From Moesziomyces globuligerus (Eukaryota; Basidiomycota; Ustilaginomycetes; Ustilaginales; Ustilaginaceae), in NCBI GenBank assembly GCA_030849465.1, contig JARVLF010000013.1:744001-808000 (forward strand): a stretch of 64,000 nucleotides of DNA. The letters run 5' to 3'. The notes below the pieces were generated by a model. That model worked only from the letters and a program-made list of their open reading frames with translations, did no database searches and was not told where the DNA came from. Both the position numbers and the translations under genes were made by a program. Positions 24,201-36,151 of this stretch are shown piece after piece (position 1 is the first letter of the stretch; each line of letters begins with the position of its first letter).

Positions 24201-24714
24201 CTCGCATGCCGCACTGCGTCGAGCGGAACAGCCTTCCAAACATACAGTTGGCGCCCAAATCGCACTCGCTGCCAGCCAGCAGTGCCTCGTCCATCTTGCC
24301 TCAACCTTCCGCTCTGCCCCTCTCTCCCCCTCTCTGTAAAACCGCTCATCGGACCTCGCCGATACTTGGTCATCCCTAGCCCATCCGCGGCCTGTTCATT
24401 TCGTCCACCACCCATTACCTTCCTTCTCTCCCCTCCTTCCCCACGCGCCTCTTCCGGCTCCAGCATCCCGGATCCCTCTTCTCATCTCACCATCAAAAGA
24501 GGTCACTCTCGTTCCTTTTCTCACGCCCGCCCCTTAGAGTTTCTGCTCTGGATTCGGGATCACCGCTGCCTCGGTCGGGTCTAGCTCGCGACGACGCATC
24601 GATAACACCGCGGATAAGGATACCCCTTGATCCGCCTCTACCTCTTCCTCCCTTACATCTCCATACACGCTCTTCTGTCGCTCGGGCTGTACCAGCAGCT
24701 AGTCTTTTCTCGCC
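21292..24714. other. Long intergenic region
   Basis: It contains the promoter of the Grp1-like gene (left) and of the glyoxal oxidase gene (right), which diverge. The largest open frame (23176-24144, plus) has no domain and a composition unlike the real genes. From about 24290 to 24714 the plus strand is C/T-rich leader sequence. An AT-rich inverted repeat stands out at 23697-23724. Confidence 0.45.
23697..23724. repeat. AT-rich inverted repeat
   Basis: Arms TAAAATA and TATTTTA flank a 14-base loop that itself contains AAAA/TTTT complementarity. It stands out in a GC-rich surrounding. It could be a terminator-like or regulatory hairpin, or chance. Confidence 0.35.
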
Positions 24715-27339
24715 ATGGCCCGATCTTCTTCGTCTTCGTCGGCGCGGCCCTCGTTGGCCAAGAAGGCAGTAGCCCTGGCCACCACCGCCCTCGCCATCTC
24801 CGCACGCGGCGCAGCTGCCGCTGCAAAGGCTGGCTCCTTTGAGGTCGTCAACCAGAACTCCCTCGCTTCCGCAATGATGCTCGGTGTCATGGACGAGCAG
24901 AACGTCTTCATCCTCGACAAGGCCGAGAACAATACGTATCGCCTGGCCGACGGTCGTCCCGTCTGGGGCTCCTTCTACGATCTCACCGACAACTCCGTCA
25001 CCGGTGTCTCGGTCACCACCAACACCTTCTGCGCGTCCGGCGCCACGCTCGGAAACGGCACTTGGATCGTCGCTGGTGGCAACCAGGCCGTCGGCTACGG
25101 TGGACAGGCGGTTGCCCAGAACCTCAGTCCGTACGCAGATTACGACGGCACCCGCGCCGTCCGTCTGCTCGAACCCGGTTCCAAGACTTGGATCGACTCG
25201 CCCAGCACATCCACCACCCAGGTCAACATGCTCCAGTCCGCTCGCTGGTATCCTGGTATCGAGGTGCTCGAAGATGGCAGTGTCCTCTTCGTTGGAGGCG
25301 CCGTCGGAGGTGGCTACATCAACAGGAACACCCCCAACACTGACCCTTACACTCAGGGTGGCGGCGCCAACCCCACCTACGAGTACTTCCCTTCCAAAGG
25401 CAACCAGACCGTTTGCCAGTTCATGGCCAAGACGTCCGGTCTCAACATGTATCCGCACACCTTCCTCATGCCGTCCGGCAAGATCTTCATGCAGGCCAAC
25501 TACAGCACCATCCTGTGGGACCACCAGAACAACATGGAGACCCCCCTTCCCGACATGCCTGGCCAAGTCATCCGCGTCTACCCCGCTTCCGCTGCCGTCG
25601 CCATGCTTCCCCTCACTTCCCAGAACAAGTACGCGCCTACCATCCTCTTCTGTGGTGGCAGCGTCATGAGCGATCAGCTCTGGGGCAACTACGCCGGTCC
25701 CGGCGGCGACATCCTTGGTATCACCGCTTCGACCGACTGCTCCTCTATCACTCCCGAGGACTACGAGGGCAACCAGACGCCTAACATGCAGTACGTCAAG
25801 GAAGAGGACCTCCCCCAGGGGCGTACCATGGGCCAGTTCATCCACCTGCCGGACGGCACCATGGTCATCCTCAACGGTGCTGAGAAGGGTACCGCCGGCT
25901 ACACCAACGCGACCTACAACAGCGCTCAGTACAACGGTCAGGCTATCAACACCGAGGGTCTTGCCCAGGACCCCACGTATGTGCCCGTCCTCTACGATCC
26001 CTCCAAGCCACTCGGTAAGCGTCTCTCGAATGCTGGCTTCGCGGCTTCCACCATCGCCCGACTCTACCACTCGAGTGCTGTCCTCCTTCCCGATGGCTCG
26101 GTCATGGTTGCTGGCTCCAACCCTCACCAGGATGTGACGCTCAACATGCCTACCGGCACCACCCCGCAGGCCTTCAACACCACCTACGAGATCGAGAAGT
26201 GGTACCCGCCCTACTGGGGCAAGCCCAAGCCCAGCCCCCAGGGTGTCCCCACCTCCGTCCTCTACGGTGGCAGCCCCTTCAACATCACCGTCGACGGTGC
26301 TTTCATGGGCTCCGCCGCCAACGCCAAGGCTGCCAACACCAAGTTTGCCATCATCCGCCCCGGTTTCTCCACCCACGCGATGAACATGGGTCAGCGCGCC
26401 GTCTACCTCGACTACACCTACACTGTAAACGACGACGCATCGGTCACTTACATGGTCAACCCTCTGCCCAACACCAAGGCCATGAACCGCCTCTTTGTGC
26501 CTGGTCCCGCCCTCTTCTTCGTCACCGTCGCCGGCGTGCCCAGCAACGGTAAGATGATCATGGTCGGCACTGGTGCCTCTGGCACGGGCAACGTGCCTTT
26601 CACGCCCAACCTCGGATCTGCTCTGGCGACGCTCCCTGCCCCTGTCAACAGCACCAAGTACACCGCGACGATCACCAAGGCGGGCGACTCCTCGTCCAAC
26701 TTCGGTCTCGGCAAGATCATCGGCATTGCCGTCGCTGGTGCGGCTGTGCTGGCGCTCATCGCGCTGGGCATCTGCCTGTGGAGGAGGAAGGGCAAGAGCT
26801 CGCGAGGCGAGAAGGCAACTGCGCGCCAGTCGGCCGCTCCCTGGACGAGCCGCGACGTTGGCTCGGGCCCCGAGTACAAGCGTGTCGACACCCCCGTCGG
26901 ATCCGTCAACGGCGGTCGCTTCGGTGGCCGCAGGATGGACAGCTCGCACACGTTTGAGAGCTACCGCATGCACGATCAGGCCAGCGCCAGCGAGAGCAAG
27001 GAGGCGCTCGGCGGCTACTACGACAACCCGCGCAGCGGCAGCCGCGCGGGCTACGCCGCCAGCCCGCTCGCATACGAGCAGCACGGCCGAGGCAGCTCGC
27101 AGGGCGGCCAGTACCAGCAGGGCTGGGGCGAATACCACGCCGGCGACGCGGGCGCGTACTACGAGGATGGCGCCAACAGGTACGGTGGCCAGAGCTACGA
27201 AGAGTACCCGCCGCAGAGCTACCAGCAGCAGTACCACCAGCACCAGCAGCAGTACCAGCAGCAACAGCAGCAGGGCCAGTACTACGACAGCCCGCGTCAT
27301 CAGCAGCAGAGCTCGGGCGGCTATGGCCGCGCTCGCTAA
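24715..27339 (+). CDS. glo1: Glyoxal oxidase, membrane-anchored copper radical oxidase
   Basis: The 874-residue enzyme oxidises small aldehydes to acids and makes hydrogen peroxide outside the cell. A hydrophobic N-terminal segment (about 16-38) acts as signal peptide. The kelch-type glyoxal oxidase domain follows, with the cysteine for the Tyr-Cys cofactor in NTFCASG (C106), the copper ligands Y451 and H452 in RLYHSS, and H554 in GFSTHAMNMG at the start of the C-terminal all-beta domain. A transmembrane helix (about 668-690, IIGIAVAGAAVLALIALGIC) is followed by basic WRRRKGK and a 180-residue Gly/Tyr then Gln-rich cytosolic tail. This layout fits U. maydis Glo1, needed for filamentous growth and virulence; glo2 or glo3 remain possible, so the symbol is tentative. 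Confidence 0.92.
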   Translation: MARSSSSSSARPSLAKKAVALATTALAISARGAAAAAKAGSFEVVNQNSLASAMMLGVMDEQNVFILDKAENNTYRLADGRPVWGSFYDLTDNSVTGVSVTTNTFCASGATLGNGTWIVAGGNQAVGYGGQAVAQNLSPYADYDGTRAVRLLEPGSKTWIDSPSTSTTQVNMLQSARWYPGIEVLEDGSVLFVGGAVGGGYINRNTPNTDPYTQGGGANPTYEYFPSKGNQTVCQFMAKTSGLNMYPHTFLMPSGKIFMQANYSTILWDHQNNMETPLPDMPGQVIRVYPASAAVAMLPLTSQNKYAPTILFCGGSVMSDQLWGNYAGPGGDILGITASTDCSSITPEDYEGNQTPNMQYVKEEDLPQGRTMGQFIHLPDGTMVILNGAEKGTAGYTNATYNSAQYNGQAINTEGLAQDPTYVPVLYDPSKPLGKRLSNAGFAASTIARLYHSSAVLLPDGSVMVAGSNPHQDVTLNMPTGTTPQAFNTTYEIEKWYPPYWGKPKPSPQGVPTSVLYGGSPFNITVDGAFMGSAANAKAANTKFAIIRPGFSTHAMNMGQRAVYLDYTYTVNDDASVTYMVNPLPNTKAMNRLFVPGPALFFVTVAGVPSNGKMIMVGTGASGTGNVPFTPNLGSALATLPAPVNSTKYTATITKAGDSSSNFGLGKIIGIAVAGAAVLALIALGICLWRRKGKSSRGEKATARQSAAPWTSRDVGSGPEYKRVDTPVGSVNGGRFGGRRMDSSHTFESYRMHDQASASESKEALGGYYDNPRSGSRAGYAASPLAYEQHGRGSSQGGQYQQGWGEYHAGDAGAYYEDGANRYGGQSYEEYPPQSYQQQYHQHQQQYQQQQQQGQYYDSPRHQQQSSGGYGRAR

Positions 27340-28150
27340 GGGCTGGAGGTGCGGCCAGGCATGGCGCTGGAATTTCCCACCTGCTTGGTCTGCAGCAAAA
27401 ACCGAGGAGAGCACTGGCATCCTCGACGTTTCCCCACTCTACACTGTCCACGCCTACGATGGAAGCTATTCCTATCTCGTCCGCCCATCCACTCTTTTGC
27501 AGCTCCCGTTTTACTACTTACATTCACTACTCGGGGATTCTGCGATCAGACCCTGTTTCTTTGTTTATTTAGCTGGCACCTTTGCGCGCTCGGACAATAC
27601 ACACGCTGAACTTGGCAGGCCTGCCTGGCTGGATTCGAAGTCTTCGAGCAGATGTGGCTCGAGTGTGTCTTCGGGCTGGCGAGGGGGGCTGGTAAGCTTT
27701 GTGCGATGACGGCGTGGTGGGGTGATGAAAGGGGCGTGAGGCGTGCAGGGATTCGTCGGGGCTTGGCGTGCCATGCGGAAAGCCTTTGGAGTGGCACACA
27801 AAGGGCGAATTTGGGCGAGTTCGGGAGAGAAAAAAGCCGGGTCTCGTGGCTTTGTTTCTGTGTTGGCCGGCCAACTGGGATGCAGAGTGACGATGCTTCT
27901 GAGGATGACCTTTTTGGACAGGAGGAGAGAGGTAGGGATAAGAAAGGGATCGGTCCGGGGTGATTGCGCGATCAAAGGGATCGCACTGGGAGCGTTTGGA
28001 GACAAAGGACGACGAGTGACGACGACACCTCGGTCCACCCTCTGCATCGCTTCGAGCCAGCGACATAACTATATAGGATGCGACCAAAGAGCGAAGGAAG
28101 GAGGATCTCCGAACGATTCGCAGGATTCGGATCGCTTTGGCTGAGAAGAC
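27340..28150. other. Intergenic region with TATA-like element
   Basis: It is the 3' flank of glyoxal oxidase and the promoter of the small orphan at 28151. Overlapping minus-strand frames (27569-28405) have no domain. A TATATAG element lies near 28071, about 80 bases before the orphan's ATG. Confidence 0.45.
28070..28076 (+). promoter_or_regulatory. TATA-box-like element
   Basis: ACTATATAGG about 80 bases upstream of the orphan start codon at 28151. The position suits a TATA box with a short leader. Confidence 0.4.
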
Positions 28151-28789
28151 ATGGTGTCTTACATGGGTTGGAACTGCGTCACCTCGAACCGGTCGTCGTC
28201 GAAAAGTGCTGTAGCCATGGCCTTGACCCTGCTCTCGCCATCGAGGACGATGTTTTCGGCAACAAAGCCGCCTGCCGACCAAGCGATGTCGATCGACTCG
28301 CAGCCTGGTGCTACACTTGAGCCCGATTCGGTCGTCGAATCGAAGCAGCATGTTCGAGACTCGGCTACTGGTATTCGCTCCTTCGAGTCGACAGTGCAAG
28401 TTCAACGCATCCTATCCGACCTCGTGAGCACGTCCAGTTCACCCTCTACTTTCACTCTCGACTCGGCCGCGGCTACAGACTCCGCTGGGAGGGAGAGGAG
28501 GATGGACAAGGTGAATCGCAAGACCGCATACGAGCATAGGAAGAAAGTGCTTCGGAGGAGGAATGCCATCTCGCTCTCGCGCGTCCAGGCGGCTCGCATC
28601 GCCCACCAACTCGCACCTCCCCCTCCCGCCTCATCCTCACCAAGCAACGAGAGCGAAATCAAGGCCAGGGAAGCAAAGCAGGTGCGTTTCTACGCCTGGC
28701 AACTCGATACGAATCTCTACCTCATCTCGCGACCCGATGGACACACCATCACCTGTCCCCCAAAACTCCCCTGCACCTGTACGACCTAG
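28151..28789 (+). CDS. Small basic orphan protein
   Basis: A 212-residue frame starting MVSYMGWNCVTSNRSSSK. It has a Ser/Thr-rich first half and a strongly basic helical stretch around 115-150 (NRKTAYEHRKKVLRRRNA), then a Pro/Ser linker and a short hydrophobic end (VRFYAWQLDTNLYLI). No family is recognised. Support comes from the TATA-like element at the right distance and from a composition unlike the random frames around it; a minus-strand frame overlaps its start. It converges with RPL12. Confidence 0.45.
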   Translation: MVSYMGWNCVTSNRSSSKSAVAMALTLLSPSRTMFSATKPPADQAMSIDSQPGATLEPDSVVESKQHVRDSATGIRSFESTVQVQRILSDLVSTSSSPSTFTLDSAAATDSAGRERRMDKVNRKTAYEHRKKVLRRRNAISLSRVQAARIAHQLAPPPPASSSPSNESEIKAREAKQVRFYAWQLDTNLYLISRPDGHTITCPPKLPCTCTT

Positions 28790-29390
28790 ATCTTCCTCAC
28801 ACCTCCCTCCAAAAGCCCTGCAAACCTCGGAAGAAGCTTTTCCCACTTCAAACGCTAGGATGGGGACAAACTTTGTGACAACGTGCATTTGGGTTGAGAT
28901 TGAAAAGCGAGATGTGAAAAGGACCCATGATCGGAAGAAATGTGACCACAACAGGGGGGGACCTGAGTATTTTTTTTGGGGGATGGGGCGTGTGTGTAAG
29001 TGTGTGGAAGAAGTCACCGCTGAGCCAGACGCATGCGCCGGACACAACGAGGACCAAAGGTAGAATTACATGCAAGGGCAGGAGAAGAAAAGAACGCTGA
29101 CGAGACGAAAACACCGCACGGCGAGCTGAGCCGCCCATCTCGCTTTTCGATAGTTGAGTGTGTGTAGGTGTCGGTCCCCATCCACAAGCCAAGACTGTGG
29201 ATCCGGGAAACGTCCCAGCCCACCATGCGAGCGTTCGTCTCTAGATCAATAGCGCCTCGTGCCGATGCGCGATCGCGCTACGTTGCGCAAAAAGAGAGGG
29301 CGCGGCGCGGCATAGATGTGAAAGGGGATGCTGACGGAAAACGAAACGGGATGCGATGCGAGGAAAAAATGCTTGAAAGGATTGCAAGAT
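28790..29390. other. Convergent 3' region
   Basis: The 3' flanks of the small orphan (plus) and RPL12 (minus) meet here. Short G and T runs occur near 28958-28980. No gene is seen. Confidence 0.45.
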
Positions 29391-30573
29391 TTACTCGTCG
29401 TCGATCTCGATCTCGCCGGCGTCGATGCCCTCGATGATGGCGTGAGGGTTCTGGCCGTTGACGGTGCAGCCGACGGACTGGGCGGTGCCAAGGATCTCCT
29501 TGACGGTACCAGCGAGCGACTTGGCGAACGACTTGAAGCGCATCTTGCGGGCGATCTCGACGATCTCCTCGAGGGCAATGTTGCCGCCGTGCTTGATGTT
29601 CTTCTCCTTCTTGCGGTCACGAGGGGGCTCCTTGAGCGCCTTGATGACGAGCGACGAGGCCGAGGGCACGACCGAGACGGCAGCCTGACGGTTCTGCACG
29701 GTCAGCTGGACGGTGACGCGGAGACCCTTCCAGTCACCAGTGGCCTTGGCAATGTCCTCACCGACCTTCTTGGGCGAGAGACCAAGAGGACCGATCTTGG
29801 GGGCGAGCGCCGACGAGGCACCAACCTCACCACCGGTGGCTCGGAGGTAGATGATCTGTTGGACGGATCAGGGAGGAAACAAGTCAGCACATCGTTCACG
29901 GGTGGGCTGGAAGGAAAGCTGCGCGACTCTTTGGCACGGCGACGATTGCTGCTGCTGCACAGATTGGCGGAAGGGTGGAAAGCTGGGCGAAGAATGATAG
30001 GGTGGGCCTAGGACAGGCTCGACCACATCATGATCAGGACGGGACGAATGCCCTGCCAAAGCGGCGAGTGGAAGTCGACCAAAACCTCGTGCAAGCCGTT
30101 CTGTATCTTCCTTGTGATCCTCCTGCCGAGTGCCGCTCGTCATTCCTGTCAATCCTGTATGACCAACCGACGAGTGATCCGCGTGCGAGCTCCCCAACGA
30201 GGCACACAGCATAGGACGGCCGATGCTGATCCTGGAGATGCCGATGATAATGAATGCTCGATGACCACTTCTGAGCGTTTTCGGTCGGACTGCCGCCTTG
30301 GAGCATCGGGTCGTGGTCCCAATCATCTCGTCGGAGCCGCTGGTCATGTGCATTCAGGCGAGCTTTTGTTGGTGTGCTGTGGCGGTCATTGACGGGCGGG
30401 GAGGCGAGCTAGGCGTACGATACAGCGCGTCTGACCTTCGATCGAGGTGCGGTTGTCGAGGCGGTGGTGGTGGCGGGTCTGTGCAGCAAGTCGGCATGTC
30501 GTGTGTGCAGGAGTGTCGTAGCAGCTGTATGGATAATCACCTTGATCTCGTTGGGGTCGATCTTGGGCGCCAT
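29391..30573 (-). CDS. RPL12: 60S ribosomal protein L12 (uL11)
   Basis: Exon 1 (30541-30573) codes [11 protein letters not shown] and exon 2 (29391-29855) continues [12 protein letters not shown]; the 685-base intron has donor GTGATT and acceptor CCAACAG. The joined product has 165 residues, the same as the human protein, with no gaps around the junction. uL11 forms the base of the ribosomal stalk and the GTPase-associated centre with helix 43/44 of 25S rRNA. Conserved stretches are [20 protein letters not shown], the Pro/Lys-rich KEPPRDRKK, and GTAQSVGC. The donor is GTGATT rather than the commoner GTAAGT, but the alternative reading would insert residues absent from the family. The gene is head to head with rak1. 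Confidence 0.96.
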
Positions 30574-31339
30574 TGTGAATAGGTATGGATATGGTGGTGA
30601 TCTTGACGGTGAGTGTGCAAGGTCCAGCTCTCGACACAATCACACTCAGTCCTGGCACTCGCCGCCCCACTCTGTCGTTCGCACACGCCCAGGCACATCC
30701 AGCCCACCTGTCGCGGTCTGCAACCGGATTTCCACATCCTGGGACAGCCAGCGCTCACCAAAGCGAGCTGAACGGAATCCTCAGCTCAGTGCGTTCTCAA
30801 GGGAGCTGTCCCTGTTGGCCACTGGTGCGGCTGTCAAGCCTCGTGCCGTTGCTTCCAAAATCGCGGCTCGAGACTGAGGCAGCTGCGATTTTGCAACCTC
30901 GGCCGAGCTTGGTCCTTTGCGCTCGACAGATCACGTGAATACTGGCAATTCAAAAATTGAGCCAGCAGCGCCAGTCAATCGACTTGGCCTCGAGCGTGCG
31001 ATAGCGCACCGACGTGTCTGGCGGCTGAAGCCTAGGCAAGAAGAAGAGGCTCTACCTGCAGCCTGAGGGCCAGGATCGCGGCAACCCAAGCCTGCTGCTT
31101 GTAGCTGGCGTAGTGAGCGTGGACTGACCAAGACACTCGGCTTGACTTAGGCTAGCTCGAGCGTGGCAGAGAGCGAGCAGGCTGGGCACTGCGTCGTTCC
31201 CGCAGCGTATGGAGGCCCGACGCCCTGGCTCTGCGTCTCGGTGCAGGCGCGCCTGCGAGCGATCCAGAGCAATCTCGGCTTCTCGTCGTCACCACCGTCT
31301 CGCTCCCATCACCACCTACTCGAACACATATACGCCAAG
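30574..31339. other. Bidirectional promoter region between RPL12 and rak1
   Basis: About 770 bases separate the RPL12 start codon (minus) from the first coding bases of rak1 (plus), both of them ribosomal components. The last part (from about 31280) is C/T/A-rich and is likely the rak1 leader. No clear TATA element is seen. Confidence 0.55.
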
Positions 31340-33255
31340 ATGTAAGTTGATCAAACTGCACCAGCCATATCGCAGATACAAGGAGCACCGCAAAGATGCA
31401 CACAACAACAACACACTCGCCCGAAACTCGCCGCCTCGCCGCACCAGCACAGCCGACATCGACATCACGATCCACTCGAGCCGCATTTACGACATCTAAG
31501 CAGATCACAGCAACCCGATGCCCACGGCTCTGGCGGCACCCTCATGTTGAAGCTCGAGATGCGGTTGGAGGATTGATTCTAGAGTTGGCGCACTCAGTAC
31601 GCAGGCCCCTTCATCAATCATCGACACGGCACGCAGTTTCACCTAGGATGAGCCGTACAGCTAGCGGCCTCGACCATGCACCCGAGCATCGCAGCCAGAC
31701 TCCATATACATGTTGGACTGGGTGACCCTTCGGTACAGCCGTCAACGCTTCAGCAGTCTCGGGCTTGGATCCCGTTCCTCCGGCAGCACACCGGTTGCTA
31801 AAGGGCACCCAACTGCATCTTCAGCACGCCCTTGTTATCAGCGATATGTGCTCGCAGCAGCCACAACGTTGCCCGGCTCATGACCAAAACTGACCGTTGT
31901 CCCCTTGCTATGCCGCCAATCCCCCCCACCTCACAGGTCTGAGTCTCTCGTCTACAAGGGCTCCCTCGCCGGCCACAAGGGCTGGATCACCGCCATCGCC
32001 ACCTCGCAGGAGAACCCCGACCTCCTCCTCACCGCCTCGCGTGACCGCACCATCATCGTCTGGCAGCTGTCGCGCGATGACTCCAACTACGGTTACCCCA
32101 AGCGCATCCTCCACGGCCACAACCACTTCGTCTCGGACATTGTCATCTCGTCCGACGGCCAGTTCGCCCTCTCCGCCTCGTGGGACAAGACCCTCCGCCT
32201 CTGGGACCTGAACACCGGCACCACCACCCGCCGCTTCGTCGGCCACACCGCCGATGTCCTCTCGGTCTCCTTCTCCGCCGACAACCGTCAGATCGTCTCG
32301 GGCTCGCGTGACCGCACCATCAAGCTCTGGAACACCCTCGGCGAGTGCAAGTTCAACATCACCGACGACGGTCACTCCGAGTGGGTCAGCTGCGTTCGCT
32401 TCAGCCCCAACCCCCAGAACCCCGTCATCGTCTCCGCCGGTTGGGACAAGGTCGTCAAGGTAAGTTTGACCCCAGCCCGACGCAGATCAGAGTTGGCAGA
32501 CCAAGCCACGGAAGGATCACACCTGCGCAGGTACTCGCGGTCAAGGTTCGGCTTTGACCCAAGTGCCTGCGTGAGGCTACGGGAGGAAACGCGGCGGCCG
32601 GCCACCCGCCGGCTTGCGATGAAGAGTGCTTTTTCAAATATTTGCTACTATAGAGAGCATAGCTCGATGAGAATATCTTTAAGTCACCAAGATCACTGAG
32701 CATTCACCTCATCTCGAGGTGTAGCCGCAAACGGAAACGACACAAGGACGGCAGCGTCGCGACTCTGATCTGCGCGCAAACCATTACCCCAGCTTTGATC
32801 TGATTCACTAACGCACGCCTCCTCGTTCCACTGCACAGGTTTGGGAGCTCAGCAAGTGCAAGTTGAAGACCAACCACTACGGCCACACTGGCTACATCAA
32901 CACCGTCACCGTCTCGCCCGATGGTTCGCTCTGCGCCTCCGGTGGCAAGGACGGCATCACCATGCTCTGGGAGCTCTCGGACGGCAAGCACCTCTACTCG
33001 CTCGAGGCCGGTGACACCGTCAACGCCCTCGTCTTCTCGCCCAACCGATACTGGCTCTGCGCTGCCACCGCCTCGTGCATCAAGATCTTCGACCTCGAGT
33101 CCAAGAGCATCGTCGACGAGCTCAAGCCCGAGTTCACCGGTGTCGGCAAGAACTCGGCCGACCCCGAGTGCCTGTCGCTCGCCTGGTCCGCCGACGGCCA
33201 GACCCTCTTCGCCGGTTACTCGGACAACATTGTCCGTGTCTTCACCGTCTTGTAA
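31340..33255 (+). CDS. rak1: RACK1 homologue, WD40 ribosome-bound scaffold
   Basis: Three coding exons are joined: 31340-31341 (only the AT of the start codon), 31937-32459 and 32839-33255, giving 313 residues. The introns have donors GTAAGT and acceptors CTCACAG and TGCACAG. The protein is seven WD40 repeats with the family's [10 protein letters not shown] start and repeated [12 protein letters not shown] and [12 protein letters not shown] motifs, and ends [15 protein letters not shown]1 (Asc1 in yeast, Rak1 in U. maydis, where it is required for mating) sits on the 40S head near the mRNA exit and links signalling to translation. The second intron falls after the codon for K in DKVVK, the same place as the yeast ASC1 intron, and contains a U24 snoRNA. 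Confidence 0.97.
31342..31936 (+). other. First intron of rak1, interrupting the start codon
   Basis: Donor GTAAGT follows directly on AT of the start codon; the acceptor CACAG precedes the G. Inside, AAGGGC and GCCCTT (about 31800-31833) can pair as a 6-base stem. No C/D box pair was found. Confidence 0.85.
32613..32704 (+). ncRNA. U24: Box C/D snoRNA U24 (snR24) within the rak1 intron
   Basis: Inside the second rak1 intron lie a C box GCGATGA (32616-32622), a C' box TCGATGA (32664-32670) and a D box CTGA (32696-32699), with TGC and GCA able to close the ends. The stretch before D, CACCAAGATCA, and the stretch AAATATTTGCTACTA after C match the two guide regions of U24. They are complementary to the large-subunit rRNA segment that reads GATCTTGGTG then TAGTAGCAAATATT. 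In yeast, snR24 lies in the intron of ASC1, the RACK1 gene, and guides 2'-O-methylation of 25S rRNA. The D' box is degenerate. The exact ends are estimated from box positions. Confidence 0.88.
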
Positions 33256-33695
33256 ATTGTGTAGCACCAGCTCGATTGCCTCGTCGATGCGGCTTCGCCG
33301 TCCCCCAAACGCCTCCACCGCATCTCGCGCTTGGGGCGGCGGCGTGAATGCATCGTCATGGAAGTCAGCCTCGCGGCGGCTTTCAATCCCGTGTTCGCCC
33401 ATCTCGCTGCAATGGCTGCGGTGAGATGGGTGGGCGTATCCTCCTCCTCCGACCTCTCCTCTTCACCTCAACCCACGTAAAATAAAAAAAGGGTTCGTGC
33501 GCGCTTGTACCTGTTGCATTTCTTTCCCCCCTCCCATTCAGATCTAGCGGCCAATCCACACGAACCTCCCGTCTCGGTTCTCCTTTCTCATGATCTCTGC
33601 GCGTGGCTGTCTGTAGATCGTATTACGTGGGATGAGAAGAGCTTCCGACCTGAAGTATGGCAAGGTTGAAGCTGCGGTTGGATGGGAATCTGAAA
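33256..33695. other. Convergent 3' region of rak1 and the fusion gene
   Basis: About 440 bases separating two converging genes. It includes an AATAAAA-like signal near 33480 that suits rak1 polyadenylation. No gene is seen. Confidence 0.5.
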
Positions 33696-36151
<2,456 letters not shown>
